Assembly: GCF_003402475.1 (NCBI RefSeq)
Contig: NZ_BFAB01000006.1
Span: 124,001-188,000, forward strand
Reading direction: 5' to 3'
DNA: 64,000 nt
Origin: Mycobacterium sp. MFM001
GTDB lineage: Bacteria; Actinomycetota; Actinomycetes; Mycobacteriales; Mycobacteriaceae
Shown: positions 50,065 to 63,277 of the stretch, piece after piece
Layout of the letters: every line of letters starts with the position of its first letter
How positions within the stretch are numbered: position 1 is the first letter of the stretch
Position numbers and translations under genes: made by a program
The notes under the pieces: generated by a model
What the model was told of the DNA's origin: nothing
Seen by the model: only the letters and a program-made list of their open reading frames with translations
Databases searched by the model: none

Positions 50065-50997
50065 GTGCGTCTTGTCTTCGCCGGCACCCCGGAACCCGCG
50101 CTGCCCGCGCTGCGCCGGCTGATCGACTCGCCGCGCCACGAGGTCGTCGCGGTCCTCACCCGGCCCGACGCCGCCTCCGGCCGGCGCGGCCACCACCAGC
50201 CGTCGCCGGTGGCCCGCCTGGCGCTCGACGCGGGCATCCCGGTGCTGCGACCGCAAAAGCCCAACACCGCCGAGTTTGTCGCCGAGCTGCGCGAGCTGGC
50301 GCCGGACTGCTGCCCTGTGGTGGCTTACGGCGCGTTGCTGCGCGACGAGCTGCTGGCCGTGCCGCCGCATGGCTGGATCAACCTGCACTTCTCGCTGCTG
50401 CCGGCCTGGCGCGGCGCCGCCCCGGTGCAGGCGGCGATCGCCGCCGGCGACACGGTCACCGGCGCAACCACGTTCCGGATCGAGCCGAGCCTGGACTCCG
50501 GACCGGTCTACGGCGTCGTCACCGAAACCATCCAACCCACCGACACCGCCGGTGATCTGCTTGATCGCCTTGCGGTTTCGGGTGCGGCGCTACTGGAAAC
50601 CACGCTCGACGGGATCGCCGACGGCACGCTGACGCCGGTGCCGCAGCCCGCCGACGGGGTCAGCGTCGCGCCCAAGGTCACCGTCGACGACGCCCGCGTG
50701 CGCTGGGACCTGCCGGCTCACGTCGTCGAACGGCGTATCCGCGCCGTCACTCCGCATCCCGGCGCGTGGACGACGATCGGTGACGTGCGGATCAAACTCG
50801 GCCCGGTGCAGGTCGACTCCGACGCGCCAAACTCCTTGCAGCCCGGCCAGATTGACGTCGAGCGTCACAGCGTGCGGATCGGCACCGGCTCACAACCGGT
50901 TCAGCTCGGCGAAATACAGCCGCCCGGAAAGAAATTCATGAACGCCGTCGACTGGGCCCGAGGCGCCCGGCTGGACTCCGCGGCACGGGCGTCATGA
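50065..50997 (+). CDS. fmt: methionyl-tRNA formyltransferase
   Basis: The 310-aa protein has the formyl-transfer core with the Asn, His, Asp set visible in [21 protein letters not shown] and the later SLDSGPVYG, plus a C-terminal OB-like domain (about 205-300). It formylates initiator Met-tRNA. The GTG at 50065 is chosen over 50059 by comparison with the conserved N-terminus. The stop overlaps rsmB by 4 bp. Confidence 0.96.
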   Translation: MRLVFAGTPEPALPALRRLIDSPRHEVVAVLTRPDAASGRRGHHQPSPVARLALDAGIPVLRPQKPNTAEFVAELRELAPDCCPVVAYGALLRDELLAVPPHGWINLHFSLLPAWRGAAPVQAAIAAGDTVTGATTFRIEPSLDSGPVYGVVTETIQPTDTAGDLLDRLAVSGAALLETTLDGIADGTLTPVPQPADGVSVAPKVTVDDARVRWDLPAHVVERRIRAVTPHPGAWTTIGDVRIKLGPVQVDSDAPNSLQPGQIDVERHSVRIGTGSQPVQLGEIQPPGKKFMNAVDWARGARLDSAARAS

Positions 50998-52400
50998 AAC
51001 GCGCACGCCGCAAGCCGCTGGATCCCGCCCGCAAAGCCGCCTTCGACGTGCTGCGCGCGGTCACCGAGCGTGACGCCTATCCCAACCTGGCGCTGCCCGC
51101 GCTGCTACGCGAACGGGGCATCCGCGGGCGCGACGCCGCCTTCGCCACCGAGCTCACCTACGGCACATGCCGCACTCGCGGTCTGCTCGACGCGGTGATC
51201 GGCGCGGCTGCCGGACGCAAGCCGGCGGCCATTGACCCGGTGCTGCTCGACCTGCTGCGCCTCGGCGCCTACCAGCTGCTGCGCACCCGGGTCGAGACGC
51301 ACGCGGCGGTGTCCACCACCGTCGAGCAGGCTGGCATCGAATTCGATTCTGCGCGTGCTGGTTTCGTCAACGCCGTGCTGCGCACCATCAGCGCGCGCGA
51401 CGAAAAGGAGTGGGTCGACGAGCTGGCGCCCGACCCGGTGGCCGATCCGGTCGGGCATGCGGCGTTCGTGCATGCCCACCCGCGTTGGATCGCCCAGGCC
51501 TTCGCCGACGCGCTCGGCGGGGCCGCCGGAGAGCTCGAGGCGGCGCTGGCCAGCGACGACGAACGCCCACAGGTGCACCTGGCCGCACGGCCCGGCGCCC
51601 TGACCGCCGCGGCGCTGGCCGAGGCGGTGCACGGCACCGTCGGCCGCTATTCGCCGTATGCGGTGTACCTGCCGGCCGGCGACCCGGGGGAGTTGCCCGC
51701 GGTGCGCGACGGCCAAGCGCTGGTCCAAGACGAGGGCAGCCAGTTGGTGGCCCGCGCGCTGACGCTCGCGCCGGTCGACGACGACGCCGGCCGCTGGCTG
51801 GACCTGTGCGCGGGTCCCGGCGGCAAGACCGCGCTGCTGGCCGCGCTGGGCGTCGACCGCCAAGCACGGGTGACCGCGGTGGAGCCGTCGGAGCATCGCG
51901 CGAAGCTGGTGGAGGACAACACTCGTGGGCTCCCCGTCGAGGTGCTGCAGGTCGACGGCCGCGACACCGGACTAGGCGGCGGCTTCGACCGGGTGCTGGT
52001 CGACGTCCCGTGCACCGGGCTGGGCGCGCTGCGCCGTCGTCCCGAGGCCCGCTGGCGGCGTCAACCCGCCGACATCCCGGCGCTCACAAAACTTCAGCGC
52101 GAACTGCTCGGAGCGGCGATCAGCCTGACCCGCCCCGGCGGTGTGGTGCTGTACGCGACCTGCTCGCCGCACCTGGCCGAGACGGTCGGCGTCGTCGCCG
52201 ACGCGCTGCGCCGCCACCGAGTACAGGCGTTGGATACCCGGCCGTTGTTCGAGCCCGCCGGCGAGCTCGGCGACGGTCCGTATGTGCAGCTGTGGCCGCA
52301 CCGGCACGGCACCGATGCCATGTTCGCCGCGGCGCTCGCGGTGCTGGATGGTCCGGCTTCTCCTCGCGCCGCTACTCGGCGCTCGTCGGCGCCAGACTAG
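50994..52400 (+). CDS. rsmB: 16S rRNA m5C methyltransferase RsmB
   Basis: The 468-aa protein has an N-terminal NusB-like RNA-binding domain (about residues 1-150) and a RsmB/NOP methyltransferase domain. The latter has [18 protein letters not shown] (about 265-282) and the two catalytic-site cysteines, VPCTGLGAL and YATCSPH. It is coupled to fmt. Confidence 0.95.
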   Translation: MKRARRKPLDPARKAAFDVLRAVTERDAYPNLALPALLRERGIRGRDAAFATELTYGTCRTRGLLDAVIGAAAGRKPAAIDPVLLDLLRLGAYQLLRTRVETHAAVSTTVEQAGIEFDSARAGFVNAVLRTISARDEKEWVDELAPDPVADPVGHAAFVHAHPRWIAQAFADALGGAAGELEAALASDDERPQVHLAARPGALTAAALAEAVHGTVGRYSPYAVYLPAGDPGELPAVRDGQALVQDEGSQLVARALTLAPVDDDAGRWLDLCAGPGGKTALLAALGVDRQARVTAVEPSEHRAKLVEDNTRGLPVEVLQVDGRDTGLGGGFDRVLVDVPCTGLGALRRRPEARWRRQPADIPALTKLQRELLGAAISLTRPGGVVLYATCSPHLAETVGVVADALRRHRVQALDTRPLFEPAGELGDGPYVQLWPHRHGTDAMFAAALAVLDGPASPRAATRRSSAPD

Positions 52401-52410
52401 GCTGACGAGC

Positions 52411-53091
52411 ATGAATCGTCCCTTGATCGCGCCGTCGATCCTGGCCGCCGATTTCGCCCGGCTGGCCGACGAGGCCGCCGCCGTCGAGGGCGCCGACTGG
52501 CTGCACGTCGACGTGATGGACGCCCATTTCGTGCCGAACCTGACGATCGGGCTACCGGTGGTGGAAAGCCTGCTCCAGCACACGGACATTCCGATGGACT
52601 GCCATCTGATGATCGAGGACCCGGACCGCTGGGCGCCGCCGTACGCCGAGGCCGGCGCCCACAACGTCACCTTTCACGCCGAGGCCACCGACAACCCCGT
52701 CGCCGTCGCCCGCGACATCCGGGCCGCCGGCGCCAAGGCGGGCCTGTCCATCAAACCCGGGACCCCGCTGGACCCGTATCTGGAGATCCTCAAGGACTTC
52801 GACACGTTTCTGGTGATGTCGGTCGAGCCCGGGTTCGGCGGCCAGGAGTTCATCCCCGAGGTGCTGAGCAAGGTCCGCACGGTCCGCAAAATGGTCGACT
52901 CCGGCGAGCTGACCATCCTGGTCGAGATCGACGGCGGCATCAACGACGACACCATCGAGCAGGCCGCCGAGGCCGGTGTCGACTGCTTTGTCGCCGGATC
53001 GGCCGTCTACAACGCCGACGATCCGGAAGCCGCGGTCGAGGCGCTGCGGCGACGGGCCGCGGCCGTGTCCCCGCACCTGCGCCTCCAATGA
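52411..53091 (+). CDS. rpe: ribulose-phosphate 3-epimerase
   Basis: The 226-aa TIM-barrel protein has [43 protein letters not shown] and VEIDGGIN, carrying the metal ligands and both catalytic Asp residues. It interconverts ribulose-5-P and xylulose-5-P. TAGGCT (52398-52403) ends 7 nt before ATG 52411. The stop overlaps ribD by 4 bp. Confidence 0.96.
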   Translation: MNRPLIAPSILAADFARLADEAAAVEGADWLHVDVMDAHFVPNLTIGLPVVESLLQHTDIPMDCHLMIEDPDRWAPPYAEAGAHNVTFHAEATDNPVAVARDIRAAGAKAGLSIKPGTPLDPYLEILKDFDTFLVMSVEPGFGGQEFIPEVLSKVRTVRKMVDSGELTILVEIDGGINDDTIEQAAEAGVDCFVAGSAVYNADDPEAAVEALRRRAAAVSPHLRLQ

Positions 53092-54107
53092 GCACCGCGG
53101 CGGCCATCAGCCACGACGCCGCCATGCGCCTCGCCGTCGAGCACGCCGAGATGGTCAAGGGCGCGACGTATCCGAATCCGCCTGTCGGCGCGGTGATTTT
53201 GGACCGCGACGGGCGGGTGGCCGGTGTGGGCGGCACCGGGCCGGCCGGCAGCGCCCACGCCGAAGTGGTAGCGCTGCGGCGGGCCGGCAACCTGGCCGCC
53301 GGCGGCACCGCCGTCGTCACCCTCGAGCCGTGCAACCACCACGGCAAGACCCCGCCGTGTGTGGACGCCCTGCTGGACGCGCGCATCGCGTCGGTGGTCT
53401 ACGCCGTCGCCGACCCCAACCCGCTGGCCGCCGGCGGCGCGGCTCGGCTCGCGGCGGCCGGCGTGAACGTCGTCAACAACGTCGAGGCCGAGCTGGTGGC
53501 GGCCGGACCGCTACGCGAGTGGCTGCACAAGCAGCGCACCGGGCTGCCGCACGTGACCTGGAAGTACGCCACCAGCATCGACGGGCGCAGCGCGGCCGCC
53601 GACGGCTCGAGTCAATGGATCACCAGCGAGGCCGCGCGCGCCGACCTGCACCGCCGGCGGGCGGCCGCCGACGCCATCGTGGTGGGCACCGGCACCGTGC
53701 TCGCCGACGATCCGACGCTGACCGCCCGACTGGCCGACGGCAAGCTTGCCGATCGACAGCCGCTGCGTGTCGTGGTGGGTAAGCGCGAAATCCCTTCGGA
53801 GGCAAACGTTCTCAACGACGACTCGCGCACCATGGTGATCCGTACGCACGACCCGGCCGAAGTCCTCAAGGCGCTGTCGGACCGCACCGATGTGCTGCTC
53901 GAGGGCGGACCGACGCTGGCCGGCGCGTTCCTGCGGGCCGGGGCGATCGACCGCATCCTGGCCTATGTCGCGCCGATCCTGCTGGGCGGGCCGATCACCG
54001 CGGTCGACGACGTCGGGGTGCCCAGCATTGCGCGGGCGCTGAAGTGGCGCTTCGACGGGGTGGAGCGAGTCGGTCCGGACCTGTTGCTCAGCCTGGTGCC
54101 GCGCTAG
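53088..54107 (+). CDS. ribD: riboflavin deaminase/reductase RibD
   Basis: The 339-aa protein joins a cytidine-deaminase-type domain (zinc site HAEVVAL and [11 protein letters not shown], about residues 50-90) with a DHFR-like reductase domain (about 148-335, [26 protein letters not shown]). It carries out two consecutive steps of riboflavin synthesis. It corresponds to ribG (Rv1409). Confidence 0.95.
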   Translation: MSTAAAISHDAAMRLAVEHAEMVKGATYPNPPVGAVILDRDGRVAGVGGTGPAGSAHAEVVALRRAGNLAAGGTAVVTLEPCNHHGKTPPCVDALLDARIASVVYAVADPNPLAAGGAARLAAAGVNVVNNVEAELVAAGPLREWLHKQRTGLPHVTWKYATSIDGRSAAADGSSQWITSEAARADLHRRRAAADAIVVGTGTVLADDPTLTARLADGKLADRQPLRVVVGKREIPSEANVLNDDSRTMVIRTHDPAEVLKALSDRTDVLLEGGPTLAGAFLRAGAIDRILAYVAPILLGGPITAVDDVGVPSIARALKWRFDGVERVGPDLLLSLVPR

Positions 54108-54110
54108 CGC

Positions 54111-55643
54111 TTACGCGTCGACGGCCTCGTGCTCCGGCAGCTCCGGCTCCTCGGCGTGGACGCTGCGGCTGGACAGCAGCAGACCGAGCAGCGCACCCAC
54201 CACGCAGACGATCGCGGTGGCCGTGAAGATCCCGGCGTACATCTCCGCGAACGATTCCCGGTACAGGCGTCCTTGCAGGGCCAAGCGAACCACCAGGCTG
54301 GCGTTGGCCGGAACCTGCGCGGACTTGGTCGCGACGATCTCGTTGAACCGGTAGAACCCCCAGGCGCTCAGCGCCGCCACCCCGATCAGCATGCCGGTCA
54401 TCCGCGCCACCACCACCAGCGCCGAGGCGATGCCGTGCTGGGCCGACGGGACCACTCGCAAGCTGGCCGACGAGAGCGGCCCGATCACCAGGCCCAGCCC
54501 GATCCCGGCGATCGCCAGATCAGTATCCAGCGCCGGCAGCGAGAACAAGCCGAAGATGTCGTGCCGGTCGGTCAGCAGGTCGAGCCGCCAGTGCGAGATC
54601 AGCCAGTACCCGGACGCCGCGATCAGCAGTCCGATGAACGTCATCGCCCGGTCGCCGATCTTGGTGGCGATCCACCCACCGACCACCGCGCCGATCGGCA
54701 ACGCAATCAAGAAGCGCAGCAACATGATTGCCGCCTCGTCCTGTTCCTTGCCGAGCACGCCCTGGGCGAACAGCTCGACGTCGACGAGCGTCACCATCAG
54801 CGCCGCGCCGGCCGCCAGCGATGCGCCCAGCGCAGCCAGGAAGGGCCGGAAGTGCACGCCCGCGGGTTCGATCAACCGGGTCCGCGCGAAGCGCTCCCAC
54901 AGCGCGAACACCACCGCGGCGACAATGGCCCCGATGACCAGCGGCCAGCCGTAGCTCGGCAGCGCGTCGTGGCCGTTGGGATTCGGGTTGTAAAGCCCAA
55001 TCACCGCCAGGCCCAACGTGATTGCCAGCAGCACCCCGCCGATCAGGTCGATCTTCTCCGGCTCTGTGGTGCGCTCCCGCGACGGCAGGCTGAAGTGGAT
55101 CATCACCATCGCGACGGCGGCCAGCGGCACGTTGATCCAGAACACGTCCTGCCAGCGGCTGGTCAGCCAGACAATGAAAATCCCGTACAGCGGGCCCAGC
55201 ACACTGCCGAGCTCCTGCGCCGCGCCGATCCCGCCGAGCACCCCCGCCCGGTTGCGCTGTGACCACAGGTCGGCGCCGAGTGCCAGCGTGACCGGCAACA
55301 GCGCACCGGCGGCCAGCCCTTGGATCGTGCGGCCGACCACCAGCACATGCAGGTCGCCGGACAGTGCGGTAACCACCGAGCCGACGGCGAAGCCGGCCAG
55401 GCTGGCCTGCAGCAGCAGTTTGCGGCCGAACCGGTCCGACGCACGCCCCAGCAGCGGCATTGCGGCGATGTAGCCCAGCAGGTACCACGTGACGATCGGG
55501 GTGATCCGCTGCAGCTGGTTAACCGGGATGCCGACCGTGCTGATGATGTCGCGCATGATCGTGACGACGACATAGGTGTCCAGCGCACCGAGCAGCACGG
55601 CGAGGCTGCCGGCGCTGATCGCAATTCTGCGTCCAGCCTGCAT
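54111..55643 (-). CDS. MFS transporter P55 (Rv1410c-like), partner of LprG
   Basis: The 510-aa protein has about 14 transmembrane helices, with the MFS motif [11 protein letters not shown] near residue 67 and [13 protein letters not shown] in helix 1. In M. tuberculosis P55 works with LprG in the export of triacylglycerol-like lipids and in drug tolerance. It starts 4 bp after lprG ends, so the two are one operon. Confidence 0.94.
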   Translation of the reverse strand: MQAGRRIAISAGSLAVLLGALDTYVVVTIMRDIISTVGIPVNQLQRITPIVTWYLLGYIAAMPLLGRASDRFGRKLLLQASLAGFAVGSVVTALSGDLHVLVVGRTIQGLAAGALLPVTLALGADLWSQRNRAGVLGGIGAAQELGSVLGPLYGIFIVWLTSRWQDVFWINVPLAAVAMVMIHFSLPSRERTTEPEKIDLIGGVLLAITLGLAVIGLYNPNPNGHDALPSYGWPLVIGAIVAAVVFALWERFARTRLIEPAGVHFRPFLAALGASLAAGAALMVTLVDVELFAQGVLGKEQDEAAIMLLRFLIALPIGAVVGGWIATKIGDRAMTFIGLLIAASGYWLISHWRLDLLTDRHDIFGLFSLPALDTDLAIAGIGLGLVIGPLSSASLRVVPSAQHGIASALVVVARMTGMLIGVAALSAWGFYRFNEIVATKSAQVPANASLVVRLALQGRLYRESFAEMYAGIFTATAIVCVVGALLGLLLSSRSVHAEEPELPEHEAVDA

Positions 55644-55647
55644 GAAC

Positions 55648-56361
55648 TCAGCTCACCTGTGGTTTCGTGACTTGGACCTGCTCACCCCAGTTGGACAACG
55701 TCATCTGGATGGTGTTGCCCTCACTCGGGTCCATTTTGGCCTGCACCAGTTGGTGATCGCCGTTCTCCTGGATCCAGACGGTGGCCGGCAGTGGTTGGGT
55801 CGCATTCACCGACGGCGCAAGCCGATTCAGTGCGTCGGGGGCGACCTTTCCGGTGATCCGGACGGTGTCTTGGCCACCGATGGTCTCGCGGCCTTCGGCC
55901 TTGGCGTCGGTGAAATTGGCCAGCACGTTTGCCAGGCCGTTGTCGGGGTTCAGGATCGTGGAAACGTCGTAGATGTCGGCGGCCGGACCGAGGTCCGTCC
56001 ATACGTTCGGGGTGAGCGTCGCGTACAGGTTCGAGTCGTACACCACGAAGTCGGCGTCGATGTCAGAGCCGCCCACGACGACCTTGGCGTTGCCCTTGGC
56101 GGCCGTGCTGGGTGCGGTGGTCAGATCACCGGTGAGCGTTTTGATGGGCAGCCCCTTCACTTTTCCGCTCGTCGAGAGCACAACGTGCACGCTCTTGACG
56201 TTCTTGGTGGTCTGGCTGGACTGCTTGACCAGCGTGCTCGCATCCGGCAGCGGGCTGCTGTTCTTCTTGGACGCCGACGAACAGCCGGCAACCAGGGCGG
56301 CGGCGAAGCTGAGGGCGGCAAGGACGGCGATGAGGCGGCTACTTTTCCGCGGCGTCTGCAT
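55648..56361 (-). CDS. lprG: lipoprotein LprG
   Basis: The 237-aa protein starts with a lipoprotein signal ending in LVAGC (Cys27), followed by the LppX/LprG domain ([27 protein letters not shown]-like end [13 protein letters not shown]) that forms a hydrophobic pocket for acylated lipids. The start ATG 56361 (MQTPRKS) is preferred over 56370 by family comparison. It is surface-exposed on the outer side of the membrane and works with P55. Confidence 0.94.
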   Translation of the reverse strand: MQTPRKSSRLIAVLAALSFAAALVAGCSSASKKNSSPLPDASTLVKQSSQTTKNVKSVHVVLSTSGKVKGLPIKTLTGDLTTAPSTAAKGNAKVVVGGSDIDADFVVYDSNLYATLTPNVWTDLGPAADIYDVSTILNPDNGLANVLANFTDAKAEGRETIGGQDTVRITGKVAPDALNRLAPSVNATQPLPATVWIQENGDHQLVQAKMDPSEGNTIQMTLSNWGEQVQVTKPQVS

Positions 56362-56431
56362 ACGTTGCATCGTAGAGGGTGCCCGCAGCGGCGGCGTCGC
56401 GCGCCGAAGCGTGAGTCACTAATCTGAGGCG

Positions 56432-57031
56432 GTGTTCACCGGGATCGTCGAGGAACTGGGCGAGGTCGTCGACAAGGATGACCTCGGCGATTCCGCGCGC
56501 TTCACGATCCGCGGCCCCGTCGTCACCGCCGATGCCGGCCACGGCGATTCGATCGCGGTCAACGGGGTGTGCCTGACCGTCGTCGAAGTACTGCCCGGCG
56601 GGCAGTTCACCGCCGATGTGATGGGCGAGACACTCGGCCGGTCCAGCCTGGGTGCGCTCGCCGCCGGCAGCCCGGTCAACCTGGAGCGCGCGGCGGCCCT
56701 GGGCAGCCGGCTCGGCGGGCATATCGTGCAGGGCCACGTCGACGGCACCGGGCAGATCCTGGCCCGCACCCCGGCCGAGAACTGGGAAGTGGTGCGCATC
56801 GAGCTGCCCCAGTCGCTGGCCCGCTACGTCGTGGAAAAGGGTTCTATCACGGTCGATGGCATCTCGCTGACCGTCTCCGGGCTGGGCGAGGACTGGTTTG
56901 AGGTCTCGCTGATCCCGACCACCCGGGAACTGACCACGCTGGGCCGCGCCGCCCTGGGATCCGCGGTGAATCTCGAGGTCGACGTCATTGCCAAGTACGT
57001 CGAACGGCTGGTTCTGCATCCCACTGATTAG
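56432..57031 (+). CDS. ribE: riboflavin synthase alpha chain
   Basis: The 199-aa protein has two lumazine-binding repeats (MFTGIVEELGEV and later VQGHVDGTGQI). It converts two lumazines into riboflavin. It corresponds to ribC (Rv1412) in M. tuberculosis naming. TAATCT (56420-56425) ends 6 nt before GTG 56432, a leaderless pattern. The about 70-bp gap to lprG leaves no room for an FMN riboswitch. Confidence 0.95.
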   Translation: MFTGIVEELGEVVDKDDLGDSARFTIRGPVVTADAGHGDSIAVNGVCLTVVEVLPGGQFTADVMGETLGRSSLGALAAGSPVNLERAAALGSRLGGHIVQGHVDGTGQILARTPAENWEVVRIELPQSLARYVVEKGSITVDGISLTVSGLGEDWFEVSLIPTTRELTTLGRAALGSAVNLEVDVIAKYVERLVLHPTD

Positions 57032-57082
57032 GCCGCCGCAATACCCGCGCCATCCTCGTGGTTCATACTGAATGCAACGCAT

Positions 57083-57101
57083 GAGCCCTGCGACGGGGCT
57101 C
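57083..57101 (+). promoter_or_regulatory. small hairpin just before ribBA
   Basis: GAGCCC and GGGCTC pair around a 7-nt loop, ending 13 nt before GTG 57115. It could limit ribosome access or be incidental. A possible -10, CATACT, lies at 57064-57069. Confidence 0.35.
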
Positions 57102-57114
57102 GTGGAGAGACTAG

Positions 57115-59352
<2,238 letters not shown>

Positions 59353-59421
59353 AGTCGCATCCGCGACGCCGCCCCAGTGCGATTCTGCGTCTTGTCGCGG
59401 CGGCAGACTAGCCTAGAAACC

Positions 59422-61332
59422 GTGCCTGACCCCGCCACGTATCGCCCCGCGCCCGGGTCCATCCCGGTCGAGCCGGGCGTTTACCGGTTCCGGGACCAGC
59501 ACGGACGCGTCATCTACGTCGGCAAGGCCAAGAGCCTTCGCAGTCGGCTGACGTCGTACTTCGCCGACGTCGCCAGCCTGCATCCGCGTACCCGCCAGAT
59601 GGTGACCACCGCGGCCAAAGTCGAATGGACCGTGGTGGGCACCGAGGTCGAGGCGCTGCAACTGGAATACAACTGGATCAAGGAGTTCGATCCGCGGTTC
59701 AACATCCGCTACCGCGACGACAAGACCTATCCGGTGCTGGCCGTCACCCTCAACGAGGAATTCCCCAGGCTGATGGTCTATCGCGGTCCCCGCAAGAAGG
59801 GCGTGCGCTATTTCGGGCCCTACTCGCATGCCTGGGCCATCCGCGAAACCCTGGACCTGCTGACCCGGGTGTTTCCGGCCCGCACCTGCTCGGCCGGAGT
59901 ATTCAAGCGGCACAAGCAAATCGACCGGCCATGCCTGCTCGGCTACATCGACAAGTGCTCGGCGCCGTGCATCGGGCGGGTCAGCGCCGAGCAGCATCGC
60001 CGGATCGTGCTGGATTTCTGCGACTTCCTGTCCGGCAAGACCGACCGGTATGCGCGCAGCCTGGAACAGCAGATGAACAGCGCCGCCGAACATCTGGACT
60101 TCGAACGCGCCGCGCGGCTGCGTGACGACCTGTCTGCGCTGAAGCGCGCGCTGGAGAAGCAGGCCGTGGTGCTCGGCGACGGCACCGACGCCGACGTCGT
60201 GGCATTCGCCGACGACGAGCTGGAGGCCGCCGTGCAAGTGTTCCACGTCCGCGGCGGACGGGTAAGAGGCCAGCGTGGCTGGATCGTCGAAAAGCCGGGC
60301 GACCCAGGCGATTCCGGTGAGGCGAGGCTGGTCGAGCAGTTCCTGACCCAGTTCTACGCCGAGCAGGCCGAACTCGACGGCGCCGCCGACGAATCCACCA
60401 ACCCGGTGCCCCGCGAGGTGCTGGTGCCGTGCCTGCCGCCCAACTCCGACGAGCTGGCCAGCTGGCTTTCGGAGTTGCGCGGTTCGCGGGTGGCGCTGCG
60501 GGTGCCGCGCCGCGGCGACAAAAAAGCTCTTGCCGAAACCGTGCAGCGCAACGCCAAAGAGGCTCTGCAGCAACACAAGCTGAAGCGCGCCGGTGACTTC
60601 ACCGCCAGATCTGCTGCGCTGCAGAACATTCAGGAGTCACTTGGCCTGGCCGACGCGCCTCTGCGCATCGAATGCGTCGACATCAGCCACGTGCAGGGCA
60701 CCGACGTGGTGGGCTCGCTGGTGGTCTTCGAGGACGGTCTGCCTCGCAAGTCCGACTACCGTCACTTCGCCATCCGGGAAGCCGCGGGCCAGGGCCGCTC
60801 CGACGACGTCGCCTCCATCGCGGAGGTGACCCGGCGCCGTTTCGCCCGCCACCTGCAAGAGTCGAATACCCTTGCACCGGAAGGTAAGTCACGTAAGTTT
60901 GCCTACCCGCCGAACCTGTACGTCGTCGACGGCGGCGCGCCGCAGGTCAACGCGGCCAGTAAAGTGCTCGACGAGCTCGGCATCACCGACGTGGCGGTGA
61001 TCGGGCTGGCCAAGCGACTGGAAGAGGTGTGGGTGCCCAGCGAGCCGGACCCGATCATCCTGCCGCGCAACAGCGAAGGCCTCTATCTGCTGCAGCGGAT
61101 CCGCGACGAGGCGCACCGGTTCGCGATCAGCTATCACCGCAGCAAGCGGTCCAAACGCATGACGGCGTCCGCGCTGGACGCGGTGCCGGGGCTCGGCGAG
61201 CATCGCCGCAAGGCGCTGGTCACCCACTTCGGATCGGTGGCCCGGCTGCGGGAGGCCAGCGTCGAGGAGATCACCGCGGTGCCCGGTATTGGCGTGGCGA
61301 CCGCGACCGCAGTACTCGAGGCCCTGCGATGA
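59422..61332 (+). CDS. uvrC: excinuclease UvrC
   Basis: The 636-aa protein has the GIY-YIG nuclease ([25 protein letters not shown], about residues 15-39), a UvrB-interacting UVR motif (about 205-240), the RNase-H-like 5' nuclease ([16 protein letters not shown]) and C-terminal helix-hairpin-helix repeats. It makes both incisions in nucleotide excision repair. GTG 59422 gives the conserved [20 protein letters not shown] (59409-59414) ends 7 nt before it. lprH and the lectin gene found before uvrC in M. tuberculosis are absent. Confidence 0.97.
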   Translation: MPDPATYRPAPGSIPVEPGVYRFRDQHGRVIYVGKAKSLRSRLTSYFADVASLHPRTRQMVTTAAKVEWTVVGTEVEALQLEYNWIKEFDPRFNIRYRDDKTYPVLAVTLNEEFPRLMVYRGPRKKGVRYFGPYSHAWAIRETLDLLTRVFPARTCSAGVFKRHKQIDRPCLLGYIDKCSAPCIGRVSAEQHRRIVLDFCDFLSGKTDRYARSLEQQMNSAAEHLDFERAARLRDDLSALKRALEKQAVVLGDGTDADVVAFADDELEAAVQVFHVRGGRVRGQRGWIVEKPGDPGDSGEARLVEQFLTQFYAEQAELDGAADESTNPVPREVLVPCLPPNSDELASWLSELRGSRVALRVPRRGDKKALAETVQRNAKEALQQHKLKRAGDFTARSAALQNIQESLGLADAPLRIECVDISHVQGTDVVGSLVVFEDGLPRKSDYRHFAIREAAGQGRSDDVASIAEVTRRRFARHLQESNTLAPEGKSRKFAYPPNLYVVDGGAPQVNAASKVLDELGITDVAVIGLAKRLEEVWVPSEPDPIILPRNSEGLYLLQRIRDEAHRFAISYHRSKRSKRMTASALDAVPGLGEHRRKALVTHFGSVARLREASVEEITAVPGIGVATATAVLEALR

Positions 61333-62237
61333 CCAGTCACAGCCAAGCCGAAAACACCGGCAGCACAACTGAATCCGGCATCGACGTCGTGCTGGTCACC
61401 GGGCTGTCCGGGGCCGGACGCGGCACTGCCGCCAAAGTGCTCGAGGACCTCGGCTGGTATGTCGCCGACAACCTGCCACCGCAGCTGATCACCCGGATGG
61501 TGGACTTCGGTCTGGCGGCGGGCTCGCGGATCACCCAGCTGGCGGTGGTGATGGACGTGCGATCCCGCGGGTTCACCGGGGACCTGGACTGGGTCCGCAA
61601 CGACCTGGCGACGCGCAACATCACGCCGCGGGTGCTGTTCATGGAGGCCTCCGACGACATGCTGGTGCGCCGCTACGAGCAGAATCGCCGCAGCCATCCG
61701 CTGCAGGGTGAGCAAACGCTGGCTGAGGGCATCGCCGCCGAGCGCGAGATGCTGGCGCCGGTGCGCGCCACCGCCGACCTGATCATCGACACCTCCACGC
61801 TGTCGGTGCGGGCGCTGCGGGAGAGCATCGAACGGGCATTCGGCACTGAGGCGGTCGCCCACACCAGCGTCACCGTGGAGTCGTTCGGTTACAAATACGG
61901 CCTGCCGATGGACGCCGACATGGTGATGGACGTGCGGTTCCTGCCGAACCCGCACTGGGTCGACGAACTGCGGCCGCACACCGGCCAACATCCGATGGTT
62001 CGTGACTACGTGCTCGGCCAGACCGGCGCGGCGGAGTTCCTGGACACCTACCATCGATTGCTGTCCCTGGTTGTCGACGGCTACCGCAGGGAGGGGAAGC
62101 GCTACATGACCGTCGCTATCGGTTGTACCGGCGGCAAGCATCGAAGTGTGGCCATCGCTGAAGCGCTGGCGCGGCTGCTGGAACCCGATAGGCAACTGTC
62201 GGTGCGGGTGCTGCACCGGGATCTGGGCCGCGAATGA
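61329..62237 (+). CDS. rapZ: RapZ-family nucleotide-binding protein (Rv1421-like)
   Basis: The 302-aa protein has an N-terminal P-loop domain, [11 protein letters not shown] (about residues 22-32), where Arg replaces the usual Lys. The C-terminal RapZ domain contains [13 protein letters not shown]. In E. coli RapZ is an RNA-binding adaptor; in actinobacteria the role is less clear. It overlaps uvrC and yvcK by 4 bp. Confidence 0.92.
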   Translation: MTSHSQAENTGSTTESGIDVVLVTGLSGAGRGTAAKVLEDLGWYVADNLPPQLITRMVDFGLAAGSRITQLAVVMDVRSRGFTGDLDWVRNDLATRNITPRVLFMEASDDMLVRRYEQNRRSHPLQGEQTLAEGIAAEREMLAPVRATADLIIDTSTLSVRALRESIERAFGTEAVAHTSVTVESFGYKYGLPMDADMVMDVRFLPNPHWVDELRPHTGQHPMVRDYVLGQTGAAEFLDTYHRLLSLVVDGYRREGKRYMTVAIGCTGGKHRSVAIAEALARLLEPDRQLSVRVLHRDLGRE

Positions 62238-63277
62238 GCCCGCGCATTGTCGCCCTGGGCGGCGGACACGGCCTGTACGCGACGTTGTCGGCGGCCCGGC
62301 GACTGACCCCACATGTCACCGCTGTCGTCACCGTCGCCGACGACGGCGGTTCGTCGGGCCGGCTGCGCAGCGAACTCGACGTGGTGCCGCCGGGTGATTT
62401 GCGAATGGCGTTGGCGGCGTTGGCATCCGACAGTCCACACGGGCGGTTGTGGGCGACCGTTCTGCAGCACCGGTTCGGCGGCAGCGGCGCACTGGCCGGG
62501 CATCCGATCGGCAACCTGCTGCTGGCCGGGATCAACGAGATGCTGGCCGACCCGGTCGCCGCGTGCGACGAATTGGGCCGGATTCTCGGCATCAAGGGCA
62601 GGGTGTTGCCGATGTGCCCGATCGCGCTGCAGATCGAGGCCGACGTCTCCGGCCTGGAGACCGACCCGCGGATGTTCCGGCTGATCCGCGGCCAGGTGGC
62701 GATCGCGACCACACCCGGCAAGGTGCGCCGGGTGCGGCTGCTGCCCGCCAACCCGCCGGCCACCCGGCAGGCCGTCGACGCGATCATGGCCGCCGACCTG
62801 GTGGTGTTGGGGCCCGGATCCTGGTTTACCAGCGTGATCCCACACGTGCTGGTTCCGGGCCTGGCGGCGGCGCTGCAGGCCACCACGGCCCGGCGCGCGC
62901 TGGTGCTCAACCTGGTCGCGGAACCGGGGGAGACGGCCGGGTTCTCGGTGGAACGGCACCTGCACGTGCTCGCGCAGCACGCACCGAACTTCAGCGTCCA
63001 CGACGTCATCATCGACGCCGAGCGGGTGCCCAGCGAGCGCGAGCGTGATCAGCTGCGGCGCACGGCAAAGCTGCTGGACGCCGAGGTTCGATTCGCGGAC
63101 GTGTCGCGGCCTGGTACACCTTTACATGACCCGGGCAAGCTGGCCGCGGCGCTGGACGGGGTGAGTATGCGCGACACTGGTCAGGCAGCGTCCCCGGTGA
63201 CAGCCCCGATGCCGATTGAAGGCGAACGTCAGCAAACGGGCGCAGACGGACCGAGAGGTGACGACGCGTGGCAATGA
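62234..63277 (+). CDS. yvcK: YvcK/CuvA-family protein (Rv1422-like)
   Basis: The 347-aa protein starts [20 protein letters not shown] and has [14 protein letters not shown], the nucleotide-sugar-binding signatures of YvcK/CofD-like proteins. In M. tuberculosis the homolog CuvA is needed for cell shape and peptidoglycan on some carbon sources. Its stop lies 10 bp inside whiA. Confidence 0.93.
   Translation: MSPRIVALGGGHGLYATLSAARRLTPHVTAVVTVADDGGSSGRLRSELDVVPPGDLRMALAALASDSPHGRLWATVLQHRFGGSGALAGHPIGNLLLAGINEMLADPVAACDELGRILGIKGRVLPMCPIALQIEADVSGLETDPRMFRLIRGQVAIATTPGKVRRVRLLPANPPATRQAVDAIMAADLVVLGPGSWFTSVIPHVLVPGLAAALQATTARRALVLNLVAEPGETAGFSVERHLHVLAQHAPNFSVHDVIIDAERVPSERERDQLRRTAKLLDAEVRFADVSRPGTPLHDPGKLAAALDGVSMRDTGQAASPVTAPMPIEGERQQTGADGPRGDDAWQ

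Noticed and set aside
56362..56431. FMN riboswitch before ribE
   Set aside because: The gap is about 70 bp, the -10 box suggests a leaderless mRNA, and no RFN motif is present.
61329..62237. RapZ with a defective P-loop (Arg for Lys)
   Set aside because: The GAGRGT form is the usual state in mycobacterial homologs as far as I know, so it is not a strain-specific defect.
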